The notes under the pieces: generated by a model
Told to the model about the DNA's origin: nothing
What the model saw: only the letters and a program-made list of their open reading frames with translations
Databases searched by the model: none
Translations under genes and position numbers: made by a program
DNA from: an uncultured Treponema sp.
Lineage (GTDB): Bacteria > Spirochaetota > Spirochaetia > Treponematales > Treponemataceae
Length of the DNA: 36,602 bases
NCBI GenBank assembly: GCA_945868875.1
Contig: CAMBMW010000006.1
Location: 1 to 36,602, forward strand
Reading direction: 5' to 3'
Shown: one piece after another, positions 19,103 through 29,061 of the stretch
Position numbering within the stretch: position 1 is the stretch's first letter
Layout of the letters: every line of letters starts with the position of its first letter

Positions 19103-19681
19103 CTAAAAGTTTTCAGATATATAAAAATTCAGAAGATTATCGTAAGAATATTTTCCTCGTGGCATAAAAGTCCAGCTGCAGCCTATTGCAGGAAGCCATT
19201 TATGTTCACTGTCATAAGCAAAATCATATTCACATAAAAATTTAAATCCATTTCCCCACGAACTTGCAGTATTTCTTTTTGGATAAGAATCAGCTCTGTA
19301 AAAATTTGCACGAAATCCAAGTGCATAGGCAACACCAAGATTTAAACCTCCAAGATTTGGATAAAACCTGAATCCCACCGGAAAACAAAGATGTATAAAA
19401 TTCTTATATTCATCATTTTTCCAGGCAAAATCTGTGAACAGCTCAATTCCTGCAAAAAATCTGGCTTGATTAATCACATTGAAATTTATATTCGCAAAAC
19501 TATCCAGGACAATTTTGTTTTGAGTTGAAATGCTATCAAATTCCTGAAATTCTTCCTCCATTTTGCCATAAAACGGAATTCCAGAGCCAAGTCCTACGGT
19601 GAAACTTACAGGTTTTTCGGTAGCAAAAAAGGAAAATTGAAATATCGTATAAAACAAACAAACAAAGAAAAATTTTTTCAT
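19103..19681 (-). CDS. hypothetical exported protein, possible outer-membrane beta-barrel
   Basis: Signal peptide; alternating aromatic/hydrophobic strands; VGFRFYPNLGGLNLGVAYALGFR. Confidence 0.55.
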   Translation of the reverse strand: MKKFFFVCLFYTIFQFSFFATEKPVSFTVGLGSGIPFYGKMEEEFQEFDSISTQNKIVLDSFANINFNVINQARFFAGIELFTDFAWKNDEYKNFIHLCFPVGFRFYPNLGGLNLGVAYALGFRANFYRADSYPKRNTASSWGNGFKFLCEYDFAYDSEHKWLPAIGCSWTFMPRGKYSYDNLLNFYISENF

Positions 19682-19696
19682 AATCTGTTTCCAGCA

Positions 19697-20887
19697 TTAT
19701 TTCTTAAATATAGAAAGAAGTTTTGCAATCACGTTTGAACCACCAGCAAAAGTTCCAAGTGCACTTCCGAGTGTTGACAGAATAAAAACAAGGAGAACTC
19801 TTAGAATTCTGTTCTTATAAAATGTTTTTACAGAGCCAACATCATCCTGCAAAGATTCCATATCAGAAACTTTTGGTTTACAGACAAGAGCCTGCACAAT
19901 CGCAGTGCAAAAACCTATTCCAATAAACGGACAAAGTGATGTAAATGGAGCTGCCACAAAAGCAACAAGAATTGTAATCGGGTGAGCCAGCGCAATAATA
20001 GAAAGTAAAGCTGCTGGAATTGCATTCCACAAAAACCAGGTTGTCAGAAGTTGTGCACCAGCTTTTCTTCCACCATACACAAAGCCAGCCCCAATCAATC
20101 CGATAATCAAAGCAGGAATAATCCATGCTGCAATTTTTGATAACACGCTTTTTGGAGGAATTGCTGAAATATCATCTACATCTGATGTTTTTTCTCCAGC
20201 TGCCAGTTTTTGAAGATGTTTTTCAACTCCAGGAAGATGTCCTGCTCCTAAAACTGCAACTATATTTTCACCCTTTGCATCCCAAATCTTTGAAGCAAGA
20301 TATTCATCACGTTCGTCAATAAGCACTTTTTTGATGACAGGCATTTCTTTTGCAAGTTCTTCCATCATCGAATCCATTTCACTGCTATTTTTTAGATTTT
20401 CTATTTCAGCTGGATCTACTTCTTCTTTTGAAAACGCACTCGAAATCAAAAGTGCAAAAAGTTTACATTTTCCCCAAAAGGAGTTTTTTGCCCATGCACG
20501 TTTGAGAGTAATCTGAATTGGGCGGTCAACCATTACAGAAGATATGTTCATCTGGTTTGCAGTGTTAATAGCTGCAAGCATTTCATCACCAGGTTTGACA
20601 CCAACATTCAAGCCCATTCTTCTTTGAAACGAAGATAAAATCAAATTTGCCAAAAGCAAAAAACCTTCGTGACGTTTAAGCACTTTTATAATGTCAAGTT
20701 GACTGTATCGCTCAGCATTTTGAATAGAATCCGCACGTTTTTCATCCAATTCTATTGCAACGCAATCTGGACTTAATGTTTTTATAGTTTGTGTTACTTC
20801 TTCAATACTTTCTTTTGAAACATGCGCCGTTCCAATCAAAGTGATTTTTCTTCCATTTAATTCTAAAACTTTTTGAGTCTGACTCAT
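19697..20887 (-). CDS. TraB/PrgY family protein
   Basis: GRKITLIGTAHVSKESIEEV, CVAIELDEKR; C-terminal TM helices; start ATG overlaps the upstream TPR gene stop (ATGA). Confidence 0.85.
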   Translation of the reverse strand: MSQTQKVLELNGRKITLIGTAHVSKESIEEVTQTIKTLSPDCVAIELDEKRADSIQNAERYSQLDIIKVLKRHEGFLLLANLILSSFQRRMGLNVGVKPGDEMLAAINTANQMNISSVMVDRPIQITLKRAWAKNSFWGKCKLFALLISSAFSKEEVDPAEIENLKNSSEMDSMMEELAKEMPVIKKVLIDERDEYLASKIWDAKGENIVAVLGAGHLPGVEKHLQKLAAGEKTSDVDDISAIPPKSVLSKIAAWIIPALIIGLIGAGFVYGGRKAGAQLLTTWFLWNAIPAALLSIIALAHPITILVAFVAAPFTSLCPFIGIGFCTAIVQALVCKPKVSDMESLQDDVGSVKTFYKNRILRVLLVFILSTLGSALGTFAGGSNVIAKLLSIFKK

Positions 20888-22335
20888 TCCTGAATACCCC
20901 ATTCTGCAAGTCTATATTCAAAAAACATCGGAGCCTGCATACTAGTTACGCGTGCATAATATTCTTTTGAAAGTTCAGATGCTTTTTTGATTTCGCAGTA
21001 TAAACCCATATAAAATAGCATTTTTCCTTTTTTGTTGCTATTAGTTTCTTTATCAATTTTTTGTTTTAGTGTAGTTTCTGCATTTTTACTGTAATTATCA
21101 AGAAAAAATCTGACAAGTTCATATTCCACAGTTGCCCTGTCCATTTTTTTTAATTGTGTTTGCAAAACATTTTTTGAACCGTTTGTATTTCCAAGTTTTA
21201 GATAACAAGCCGAAATCATCAAAGCATAAGACCATTGTGCATTATATTCATAAGCTTTTGCAAACATTCTAATTGCTTCTTCATAGTTTTTTGCATGATA
21301 TTCCAGCACAGCAGCTGATTCATAAGCGTAATAATATTTTGGATTAGTTTCAATAACTTTATGATAATTTTCCAACGCTTTATCAAACTGCCCTAAATCG
21401 TCAAAACTTCCTGCAAGATAAGCATAAGCCAAAAAATATGATGGATCTAGTTGAGTTGCGTAAGTCCATGCTTTTTCTGCTTCTTCAAATTTTCCCTGAT
21501 ATCGCAAGGCTTTTCCATAATCCAGCCAGTAGTCATAATTTGAAGAATCATTGTCTATTGCCTGTTTGAAAAATTTGGAAGCTCTCAAGTAATTTTCTTC
21601 GTCGTAAGCAATTTTTCCCATATAAGCGAGTGCAGAAGCATTATTTGGATTTTTGTTCAGTATTTTTTCCAGATAAGTTTGGGCAGTTTTTAAATCATCA
21701 GTATAAAAACACATTTGTGCATAACCAAACATTGCATCTTCATTTTCAGGATTTCCTTTCAATGCTTTTCTGTAACTGTCTTTCGCCATTTTATATTTTT
21801 TTGCAAGAACATATTCTTCTGCTTTTTGAATATTAACAGTAGGATTATATGGATCTACAGCAAGAATTTTATTTGCATTTTCGTTAAATGCGGCTTTATC
21901 TCCCATAGCATGCTTAGAAAGCGTAACCAGTTCAAGTGCATCAATATTATCCGGCTCAATTTCAAGAATATCGTATGCAATTTCTATAGCTTTTTCATAC
22001 TGACAATCAGAATAATAAAGTGCACCTAAAATAAATTTCAATTCCAAATCATCTTTTAGTTCTTCAGGCAGATTATTAAAGTGATTGATTGCAGCTTTTA
22101 TATCACCTTTATCCAAAAACTCTCTGAGCTGTTTAGCAAATTTTACATTTACAGGTTCTTCGGGCTGTTTTACGATTTCTTTTTTTTCACTTTTTTGTTC
22201 CTGCTGCTGGATTTGTGGCGAAACAATCTGTGTTTCTGTTTTTTCTTTTTGACTTTCCACTTTATTTGAAGCACAACTAAAAATCACAAAAGTGATACAA
22301 AGCAAAATAAACGGAATAATAATTTTTTTAATCAT
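20884..22335 (-). CDS. TPR-repeat lipoprotein
   Basis: Lipobox FSCA after hydrophobic leader; multiple TPR motifs (DNIDALELV, NASALAYMGKIAYDEENYLRASKFF, etc.). Confidence 0.88.
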   Translation of the reverse strand: MIKKIIIPFILLCITFVIFSCASNKVESQKEKTETQIVSPQIQQQEQKSEKKEIVKQPEEPVNVKFAKQLREFLDKGDIKAAINHFNNLPEELKDDLELKFILGALYYSDCQYEKAIEIAYDILEIEPDNIDALELVTLSKHAMGDKAAFNENANKILAVDPYNPTVNIQKAEEYVLAKKYKMAKDSYRKALKGNPENEDAMFGYAQMCFYTDDLKTAQTYLEKILNKNPNNASALAYMGKIAYDEENYLRASKFFKQAIDNDSSNYDYWLDYGKALRYQGKFEEAEKAWTYATQLDPSYFLAYAYLAGSFDDLGQFDKALENYHKVIETNPKYYYAYESAAVLEYHAKNYEEAIRMFAKAYEYNAQWSYALMISACYLKLGNTNGSKNVLQTQLKKMDRATVEYELVRFFLDNYSKNAETTLKQKIDKETNSNKKGKMLFYMGLYCEIKKASELSKEYYARVTSMQAPMFFEYRLAEWGIQE

Positions 22336-22460
22336 TTTAAATTCCTTATAAAATTTTTAATTTTTTCAGATATTTTATCATAACAGGTCATTTGAAAAAC
22401 TTAAGATTTCTGTTTCCTATTATTGAAAATATACCATTAATAAGTTAAAATGACAAAACA

Positions 22461-24413
22461 ATGAACATACGAATTATTAGAAAGGCAATTAGTCTGCTGA
22501 TTGTTGATGTCATTATAATAATCGGCATTTTTGTTTTACAATTTAGAACAGATTCAAGCATTATTGAAAAAATCGGAAATTTGCAACTCACTTTTTCTCA
22601 AACAGAAGATGCTGAAAAAGGAATGATTCTGCAAAATAAATTCCGCCTTACATACAACGGCATAAATTTCTATTTTGACAATCAAAACCCTGTGACTGTT
22701 GTAAAATCTGATGAAACAAAATCATCTTTAACGCTCGAAAGCTGGCAGAAAGATGATGACCTTTCCTATACATTAAACTTTAGTGATGATGTAAAAGTTA
22801 CATTTAACCTCGATTCTACAGAAGAAAATTCTTCACTTTTTATAAACACAGTTCTTCCTGCGAAAATCCACAGCGTTTTCCTTCCATTTAATTATTCTTC
22901 GAACATAAAAATTGAACAGCAGGAAAATCATAGTCTTGTTTTAAACAACAAAAATAATTCTTGGGAACTCCAAGCAGATTCTATAGATTCAGGACTTTTT
23001 GCACTCAGTAATAAAAAGCCAAAGGGCATCTATTCAATTTACCAGGAAGAAACAAAATTTACGTTTGACGTTCTGCATGACTCTCCGCTTGCAGATTTGT
23101 CTTTGTTCCAGAAAAACATTGCAGCTTTAAAAGTAAATCTTATTTCATCGTTTAAATCAAATACAAATAATGCAAATATTTCTGAACAAGTTATTGTTTC
23201 ATATATTGCTGCACAGGCTGAAAGGGGAAATTACTCAGTTGCCATCGACGAAATTCCTTCTAGCCTGAAAAAAAGTTCAAAAAGAACATATCTTTCAGCT
23301 CCATATTTAAATACTTTGAGCGATATGAATGAACTTCTTGAAAAATCAATTTCAGATTATGAATCAAAGATTTCTACAAATGTAAATGCTGAATCTTTGG
23401 ACATCTTTACAATTCATAATATTTCAAATTACATGGCAATCCATTCAAAACCAAAGGATGTAAAATCTCTGCTTGAAAACACTTCTAAAAAAGATTTAAC
23501 AAACGCTTCCATTTCTCAAGTTTCTGGTATTCTGCAGGTTTATATAAATCTCGCAGATTTAATGCCATCTTATGCTAAAATTCTAGAACCGATTTTACCT
23601 TCTTGTATCGAAAAAATTACGCAGGCTTGTTCTTATGATAATAATAAACTTACTATTTCAGAAAACGGAACGTTCCTTTCTGTTATGCAGGCTGTTGAAA
23701 TTGGTTTTGCAGTAATGCGTTACGGAATTCAGATAAACGATAATTCTCTGCAAAATGCAGGCTATGTTCTTGTAAACTCTTATCTCTCTGAAAATTCTTC
23801 TTTTGATTTAAGAACGCTTGCAAATCTTTACCCGGTTATTGCTTATGATAACTGGTATTATCCTCATCTTCAGATAATAAACAAAGGTTCTGATAATATT
23901 ATGTGGGCATGGACTTGTGCAAGAACAATTTCTTACGAAAAAGAATCTGATGATATTTTGAATTTGACAATAGATTTCCCTGAAGGTTACACTCATTATA
24001 TTATTTTAAAGGGACTTCCTCATTTTTCTACTATTTATATTTATGATATGGCATTTAGAACAGATCCAAGATTTGAAACTTACAATTCATCTGGATATGT
24101 TTATAAACAACAATCAAAAACGCTTCTTTTGAAATCCCGTCATAAGACAAGAAAAGAAAATATCCGTTTTGATTTTACTGAACCAGAAAAGAAAAAAACT
24201 ACTGAACAAAAAAATAATAACTTGAAAGAAACTGAAGGTTCAATTACTTCAGATAAAACTACTGAAAGTGACACTTCTGGAAATGACACTTCAAAAAATT
24301 CAGTTAATACAAAAATCGAACAAAAAGAGATTTCAAATACTCAGGAAACAAATATCAGTAATGAACTCTCTGAACATAAAGAAACGAACAATGAAAGTGT
24401 CGAATCTGAATGA
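22461..24413 (+). CDS. conserved hypothetical membrane-anchored protein
   Basis: 650-aa ORF, N-terminal TM anchor, low-complexity Thr/Glu/Asn/Ser/Lys-rich C-terminus. Confidence 0.7.
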   Translation: MNIRIIRKAISLLIVDVIIIIGIFVLQFRTDSSIIEKIGNLQLTFSQTEDAEKGMILQNKFRLTYNGINFYFDNQNPVTVVKSDETKSSLTLESWQKDDDLSYTLNFSDDVKVTFNLDSTEENSSLFINTVLPAKIHSVFLPFNYSSNIKIEQQENHSLVLNNKNNSWELQADSIDSGLFALSNKKPKGIYSIYQEETKFTFDVLHDSPLADLSLFQKNIAALKVNLISSFKSNTNNANISEQVIVSYIAAQAERGNYSVAIDEIPSSLKKSSKRTYLSAPYLNTLSDMNELLEKSISDYESKISTNVNAESLDIFTIHNISNYMAIHSKPKDVKSLLENTSKKDLTNASISQVSGILQVYINLADLMPSYAKILEPILPSCIEKITQACSYDNNKLTISENGTFLSVMQAVEIGFAVMRYGIQINDNSLQNAGYVLVNSYLSENSSFDLRTLANLYPVIAYDNWYYPHLQIINKGSDNIMWAWTCARTISYEKESDDILNLTIDFPEGYTHYIILKGLPHFSTIYIYDMAFRTDPRFETYNSSGYVYKQQSKTLLLKSRHKTRKENIRFDFTEPEKKKTTEQKNNNLKETEGSITSDKTTESDTSGNDTSKNSVNTKIEQKEISNTQETNISNELSEHKETNNESVESE

Positions 24414-24475
24414 TCAAATAACAGAAAACTGACTTAAGTCTAACAGTAATCACAATTACAAAAGGAGATTTCTAA

Positions 24476-25150
24476 ATGAAAATATCCGAAAAAAAGGCAA
24501 AAGAAAATAACAGAGACTACGCATTTAGAATTATAAAAGAAAATATTATAAACTTGGAATTAAAACCTGGCAGCATGATAAGTGAACAGGATATTGCAAA
24601 TGAATTGAATCTTTCGAGAACTCCAGTTCACGAAGCTTTGCAGGAATTATCAACAACAAAGATTATTCAGATTTTACCACAACGAGGAAGTTATGTCAGT
24701 TTGATTGACCTTTCTCTTGTTGATGAAGCAATTTTCATGCGTTCAACAATTGAAGTTGCCGTAGCTGAACTTGCTTGCGACAAGGCTTCGGAACAAGATT
24801 TGATAAATATGGAAGAAAATCTTAATCTTCAGAATTTTTTCCTGGAAAAACAAAATATTGACAAACTTTTTAATTTAGATGATTCTTTTCACAAAAACTT
24901 ATACAAAATCACAAATAAATTACAATGTTATCAGATGATAAAAACTATGAATATTCATTTGGATAGAATCAGGGAACTTCATTTGCAATCTACCAATCCA
25001 TCTTCTGTGGTTGATGAACATAAAAAAATTTTTATTGCTTTGAAGAATAAAGATAAAAATGGAGTAAGAAATCTTTTGAATGAACATTTAACTAAACTTT
25101 ATTCTCAGGAAAATGAAATAAAGAAAAAGTTTTCAAATTATTTTGAATAA
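24476..25150 (+). CDS. GntR family transcriptional regulator (FadR/FCD subfamily)
   Basis: wHTH: LKPGSMISEQDIANELNLSRTPVHEALQELSTTKIIQILPQRGSYVS; C-terminal helical FCD domain. Confidence 0.92.
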   Translation: MKISEKKAKENNRDYAFRIIKENIINLELKPGSMISEQDIANELNLSRTPVHEALQELSTTKIIQILPQRGSYVSLIDLSLVDEAIFMRSTIEVAVAELACDKASEQDLINMEENLNLQNFFLEKQNIDKLFNLDDSFHKNLYKITNKLQCYQMIKTMNIHLDRIRELHLQSTNPSSVVDEHKKIFIALKNKDKNGVRNLLNEHLTKLYSQENEIKKKFSNYFE

Positions 25151-25175
25151 ATTTAAAAAAAATAAGTTTTACTTA

Positions 25176-25204
25176 TTGACACAAAATGTGATTTAATATA
25201 TTAT
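25176..25204 (+). promoter_or_regulatory. promoter of tRNA-Asp
   Basis: TTGACA, 17 nt, TATTAT. Confidence 0.6.
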
Positions 25205-25216
25205 TAAACACATCGA

Positions 25217-25290
25217 GCGGGCATAGCGAAGCTGGTTATCGCGCTGGCCTGTCACGCCGGAGATCGCGGGTTCGAGCCCCGCTGCTCGCG
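25217..25290 (+). tRNA. tRNA-Asp (anticodon GTC)
   Basis: Cloverleaf: GCGGGCA/TGCTCGC acceptor, GCGA/TCGC D-stem, anticodon loop CTGTCAC, GCGGG-TTCGAGC-CCCGC T-arm. Confidence 0.95.
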
Positions 25291-25325
25291 AAAAGCTTTC
25301 TGATTCTTCAGAAAGCTTTTTTTTT
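25291..25325 (+). terminator. Rho-independent terminator between the two tRNA genes
   Basis: AAAAGCTTTCTGA-TTCT-TCAGAAAGCTTTT plus T-run. Confidence 0.85.
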
Positions 25326-25337
25326 CAATTTTTTTTA

Positions 25338-25410
25338 CGGGTATTAGCGCAGCTGGTAGCGCGCGACGTTCGGGACGTTGAGGTCGCTGGTTCGAATCCA
25401 GTATACCCGA
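25338..25410 (+). tRNA. tRNA-Pro (anticodon CGG)
   Basis: Cloverleaf: CGGGTAT/ATACCCG acceptor, GCGC/GCGC D-stem, anticodon loop TTCGGGA, GCTGG-TTCGAAT-CCAGT T-arm. Confidence 0.95.
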
Positions 25411-25452
25411 TATCTAATCCTTATATTATAAAGAATTAGATAAATCGTTTAA

Positions 25453-25740
25453 CTTTCAGGTTATTTTGCTATCACCAAAATATCATCTAAGGGTAGTTAT
25501 TATTCTTTTGTCGATCCAGCGACAGGAGTAAAAAAACAGCGTGTAATTTCCGACTGTCACAACAGAGCAGATGCTTATACTTATACTTACATACAAACTC
25601 TTCCAGTAACCGCTGTAGACAATTTTCTTAGAGACGACACAAAGCACAAGGGAAGTTGGAAAAATGCTTTTTTAGAAACACTTAATTATGTTTATAAAGA
25701 AGCACCATTCTTTGGTTGTACTGGCATTGTAAAGCCACCC
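25453..25740 (+). pseudogene. start-less coding remnant, possibly N-terminal fragment of a tyrosine recombinase/integrase
   Basis: Open frame without ATG: LSGYFAITKISSKGSYYSFVDPATGVKKQRVISDCHNRADAYTYTYIQTLPVTAVDNFLRDDTKHKGSWKNAFLETLNYVYKEA; immediately 3' of tRNA-Pro; right boundary uncertain. Confidence 0.45.
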
Positions 25741-25928
25741 TCGGTTTCTGGATCATGTCGGAAAAGTTCTTTAATTTCCTCATTTGTTTTTAAAGTATCA
25801 ACCGGCGTATACATATCAAAAGGATCATCCAATTGTTCTTGCCGGCTGTAATAAAAATATTTATTCTTTAAGGAATCTAGAGTAAAGTCATTAATTGGTT
25901 TATATTTATAAAAAGTATTATTCTGCAT
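25692..25928 (-). pseudogene. truncated DUF2971-like protein
   Basis: MQNNTFYKYKPINDFTLDSLKNKYFYYSRQEQLDDPFDMYTPVD resembles the DUF2971 N-terminus; frame stops after ~78 codons; ATG at 25928 overlaps the 3' end of hsdR. Confidence 0.6.
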
Positions 25929-28900
25929 ACTTCTTAAAATTCTCTGCCTGTTCAAAGACCTCATTGTAAACTTCGTTTCTTGGTACTGGTGGGTATCCAT
26001 TATCATCCAGAAGAATCATTAAGTCAGCTTCCATTTCAGCTTTTACATCAATTCTCTGGTCCCAATCAGTATACTTTGTCTTATCATCAACAAGAGCTTT
26101 AACTTTTTTCGCAAGATCTTTCATTTTGTCATCTGGATATTGATTTTCAAAATGGAATTTCTGTGCGCAGCTAACAAGAATATCGTAGAAAGCTTTTTCT
26201 TCAAAGCTGATTCCTAGTTCCTTAAAGTGCTCTTTGTCTTTCTGAATATCATTTAGCAATTCGTTCAACTGTTTTGTAACTTCATCAAGAACCTGTGCCG
26301 TAAAATCATCAAGATGTCGGTTGTTATAATCCTCAACAAGTTTTTTAAGCCGCTCACTGAATTCCATGGCTTTGATTTTATTTGTACGTTTGTAATCAGC
26401 AATTACTTGCTGTAAAAGCTGCTGCAGGATTTTGATTTTTGTATTCGGCAGCTGAATTGCATTTATCTTTTCAAGATATTCAGGAGTAAAAATATCAAAG
26501 TTTACATTCTTTCCAATCTGGAATAGTTCTTCTACTCCGTCAGCTTTTATTGCTTCATTTATAAGCTGTGCAACATGATGATTCATTGTTGTAATATCAG
26601 GAGCGTCACCTTTTGTAAGTTTGAACAAAATGGAACGAATTGCAATGTAAAAGTTTATTTTATCTTTATCACTCTTTGTAATGCTCTCGCTGGAAGAACA
26701 AAGATTGAATGCCTTTTTCATTCTGCGAACTGCATCCATAAAACGCTTTTCTAATTCTTCACTTGCCTGAATAAACTCAACAGCTTTATTCAAACATTCA
26801 AGCTGTTTAAGTGGGCTTCCATTGTAATAGTCAGAAAAATCAAACTCATTGAACATTGCATCCAGAACGCTAATCTGGTCTTTTACAATTACAACGGCCT
26901 TGTCTGTATCTTCAAACTCTTCGTTATCATCGCCGGTATATTTTTTGAGGGCTTCGTTCATAGCCCGCTTGATTCCGATGTAGTCTACAATCAAACCGCG
27001 GTCTTTTCCTTTGTAAGTTCTGTTTACACGGCTGATTGTCTGAATCAAAGTATGCTTTTGTAATGGCTTGTAGATGTAGATTGTATCAAGTGATGGAACA
27101 TCAAAACCTGTAATCCACATATCAACTACAATCGCAATCTTAAAGTTTGATTCTACCTTCTTAAACTGACGGTCCAACTCTCTTCTGTATTCATGATTGC
27201 CAAGAAGTTCATAAAGTCCTTTTGTATCTTTTGCCTTGTTCTCGGTCATTACCATTTTGATTTTTTCAATTGGCTTATAATCTTTGTCACTCACTTCGAC
27301 ATGCTCAGGGAGCGCACGAGGAACATTCCATTCAGGACGAAGCTCTACAATCTTCTGCCAGAGCTTATAGGCAATCTCTCGATTTGAACAGACAAACATC
27401 GCTTTACCTTCAACGGTAGCGCCTTCACGAACTCGAGTTTCATAGTGATTAATAAAATCCTGGGCAACTTCTGCAACTACATCATCATCACCAATAATTG
27501 CATCAAGGTTTGCAACTGCCTTTTTACTTGCGGCAATCTGAGCTTCGTTTGCGCCTTCATCCTCGCACTGAGCATAATACTCTTCAATCTCGCGGACTTT
27601 CTTCTGGTCAAGAATTACCTTAGCGGCACGGCCTTCATAAACAAGATTTACTGTAATTCCATCGGCAACAGATTCTTTCATTGTGTAGGATTCAACAACA
27701 TCCCCAAAGACCTGAGTCATTTCATCAATAGGAGTTCCTGTAAAACCCACATAAGTTGCATTAGGAAGTGAATCATGCAGATATTTTGCAAAACCATATT
27801 TGTGTTCAACGCCCTTATCTGTAATTACAGTTTTTTCTTCAAGGTTATTCTGACTACGGTGAGCTTCATCACTTATGCAGATAATATTTGAACGCTCAGA
27901 AAGAAGCTTTATATCTTCACAGAATTTCTGAATTGTAGTAAGAAAAACACCTCCACTTTTTCTGTCCTCAAGTTTTTCTTTCAACAGGGCTCGACTTTCA
28001 ATACATTCAACATTTTCATCGCCAATATAGTTTTTGCTTTCAATAAAGATTTTACTAAGCTGGGCATCCAGATCTGTTCGGTCAGTAATTACAACAATAG
28101 TCGGGCTATTCAAATCGCGAGACTTCATCAAAAGCCTGCTCAAGAAAACCATTGTATAGCTTTTACCGCAGCCTGTAGCACCAAAGTAAATACCACCTTT
28201 ACCATTTCCCTTTGGACGGATTGCAGAACCAATGCTTTTATACAAAGATTCAGCCGCGAAGAACTGAGGATAACGGCAGACTATTTTTATTTCCTTATCG
28301 CTGGAATCTGGAAAGTAAACAAAATCTTTTATAACCTTTACAAGCCGGTCTTTACGGAATAGTCCTTTTACCATTGTGATAAGAGAAGAAATTCCATCTA
28401 CTTCCTTGTCTGTGCTCTCAACTTTACGCCATGCATAAAAATATTCATAAGGGCTGAACAGAGAACCAATCTTATTATTCACTCCGTCGCTGATTACAAC
28501 AAAAGCATTGTATTTGAAAAGCTCCGGAATATCGCGGCGATAGCGGATTGTAAGCTGTTTATAAGCATCTTCAATTGTTGTGTTTTCTTTGATTGCCGAC
28601 TTAAACTCAAGCACAACAAGCGGAAGTCCGTTTACATAAACAATTCCATCTGGAATACGAAGCTGCTCCCGCCCCTGAATTTCAACCTGATTTACTATTT
28701 CAAAGAAGTTTCTTTCAGGTTCTTCAAAATCAATAAGTTGAATAAAAAGGTCCTTCTGAGTTTTGTCTTCCCTGCGGAAAGTAAAGCCGTTGCAGATTAA
28801 GTCCAGCATCCGCTTGTTGGCATCGTAATCAGAACCGCTTATGTTTTTAAGTTGAGTAATGATTGTTGCAATTTCAGATTCAGTAATTCCATCAGCAGCA

Positions 28901-29049
28901 TAACGATGAAGAAGAGAAGCACTAAGCAATTCAGGTAGCAGAACATCAGTCTTTTCACGGTGAATATCCTGTCCAGTCTGGTGAGTATATCCTTCGTTTT
29001 CAAAGAGCTCCATTATCGAAAGTTCAAGACTGTGTTCGGTGAATTGCAT
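25918..29049 (-). CDS. hsdR: type I restriction endonuclease subunit R
   Basis: 1043 aa; nuclease motif PDGIVYVNGLPLVVLEFKS; helicase motifs GATGCGKSYT, SDEAHRSQ, VGFTGTP; QTISRVNRTYKGKDRGLIVDYIG. Confidence 0.96.
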   Translation of the reverse strand: MQFTEHSLELSIMELFENEGYTHQTGQDIHREKTDVLLPELLSASLLHRYAADGITESEIATIITQLKNISGSDYDANKRMLDLICNGFTFRREDKTQKDLFIQLIDFEEPERNFFEIVNQVEIQGREQLRIPDGIVYVNGLPLVVLEFKSAIKENTTIEDAYKQLTIRYRRDIPELFKYNAFVVISDGVNNKIGSLFSPYEYFYAWRKVESTDKEVDGISSLITMVKGLFRKDRLVKVIKDFVYFPDSSDKEIKIVCRYPQFFAAESLYKSIGSAIRPKGNGKGGIYFGATGCGKSYTMVFLSRLLMKSRDLNSPTIVVITDRTDLDAQLSKIFIESKNYIGDENVECIESRALLKEKLEDRKSGGVFLTTIQKFCEDIKLLSERSNIICISDEAHRSQNNLEEKTVITDKGVEHKYGFAKYLHDSLPNATYVGFTGTPIDEMTQVFGDVVESYTMKESVADGITVNLVYEGRAAKVILDQKKVREIEEYYAQCEDEGANEAQIAASKKAVANLDAIIGDDDVVAEVAQDFINHYETRVREGATVEGKAMFVCSNREIAYKLWQKIVELRPEWNVPRALPEHVEVSDKDYKPIEKIKMVMTENKAKDTKGLYELLGNHEYRRELDRQFKKVESNFKIAIVVDMWITGFDVPSLDTIYIYKPLQKHTLIQTISRVNRTYKGKDRGLIVDYIGIKRAMNEALKKYTGDDNEEFEDTDKAVVIVKDQISVLDAMFNEFDFSDYYNGSPLKQLECLNKAVEFIQASEELEKRFMDAVRRMKKAFNLCSSSESITKSDKDKINFYIAIRSILFKLTKGDAPDITTMNHHVAQLINEAIKADGVEELFQIGKNVNFDIFTPEYLEKINAIQLPNTKIKILQQLLQQVIADYKRTNKIKAMEFSERLKKLVEDYNNRHLDDFTAQVLDEVTKQLNELLNDIQKDKEHFKELGISFEEKAFYDILVSCAQKFHFENQYPDDKMKDLAKKVKALVDDKTKYTDWDQRIDVKAEMEADLMILLDDNGYPPVPRNEVYNEVFEQAENFKKYAE

Positions 29050-29061
29050 AAAAATCTCCTA

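Noticed and set aside
25412-25441. ATCTAAT...ATTAGAT inverted repeat after tRNA-Pro as a second attC-like site
   Set aside because: Lacks RYYYAAC/GTTRRRY boxes; more likely a processing or termination hairpin of the tRNA transcript.
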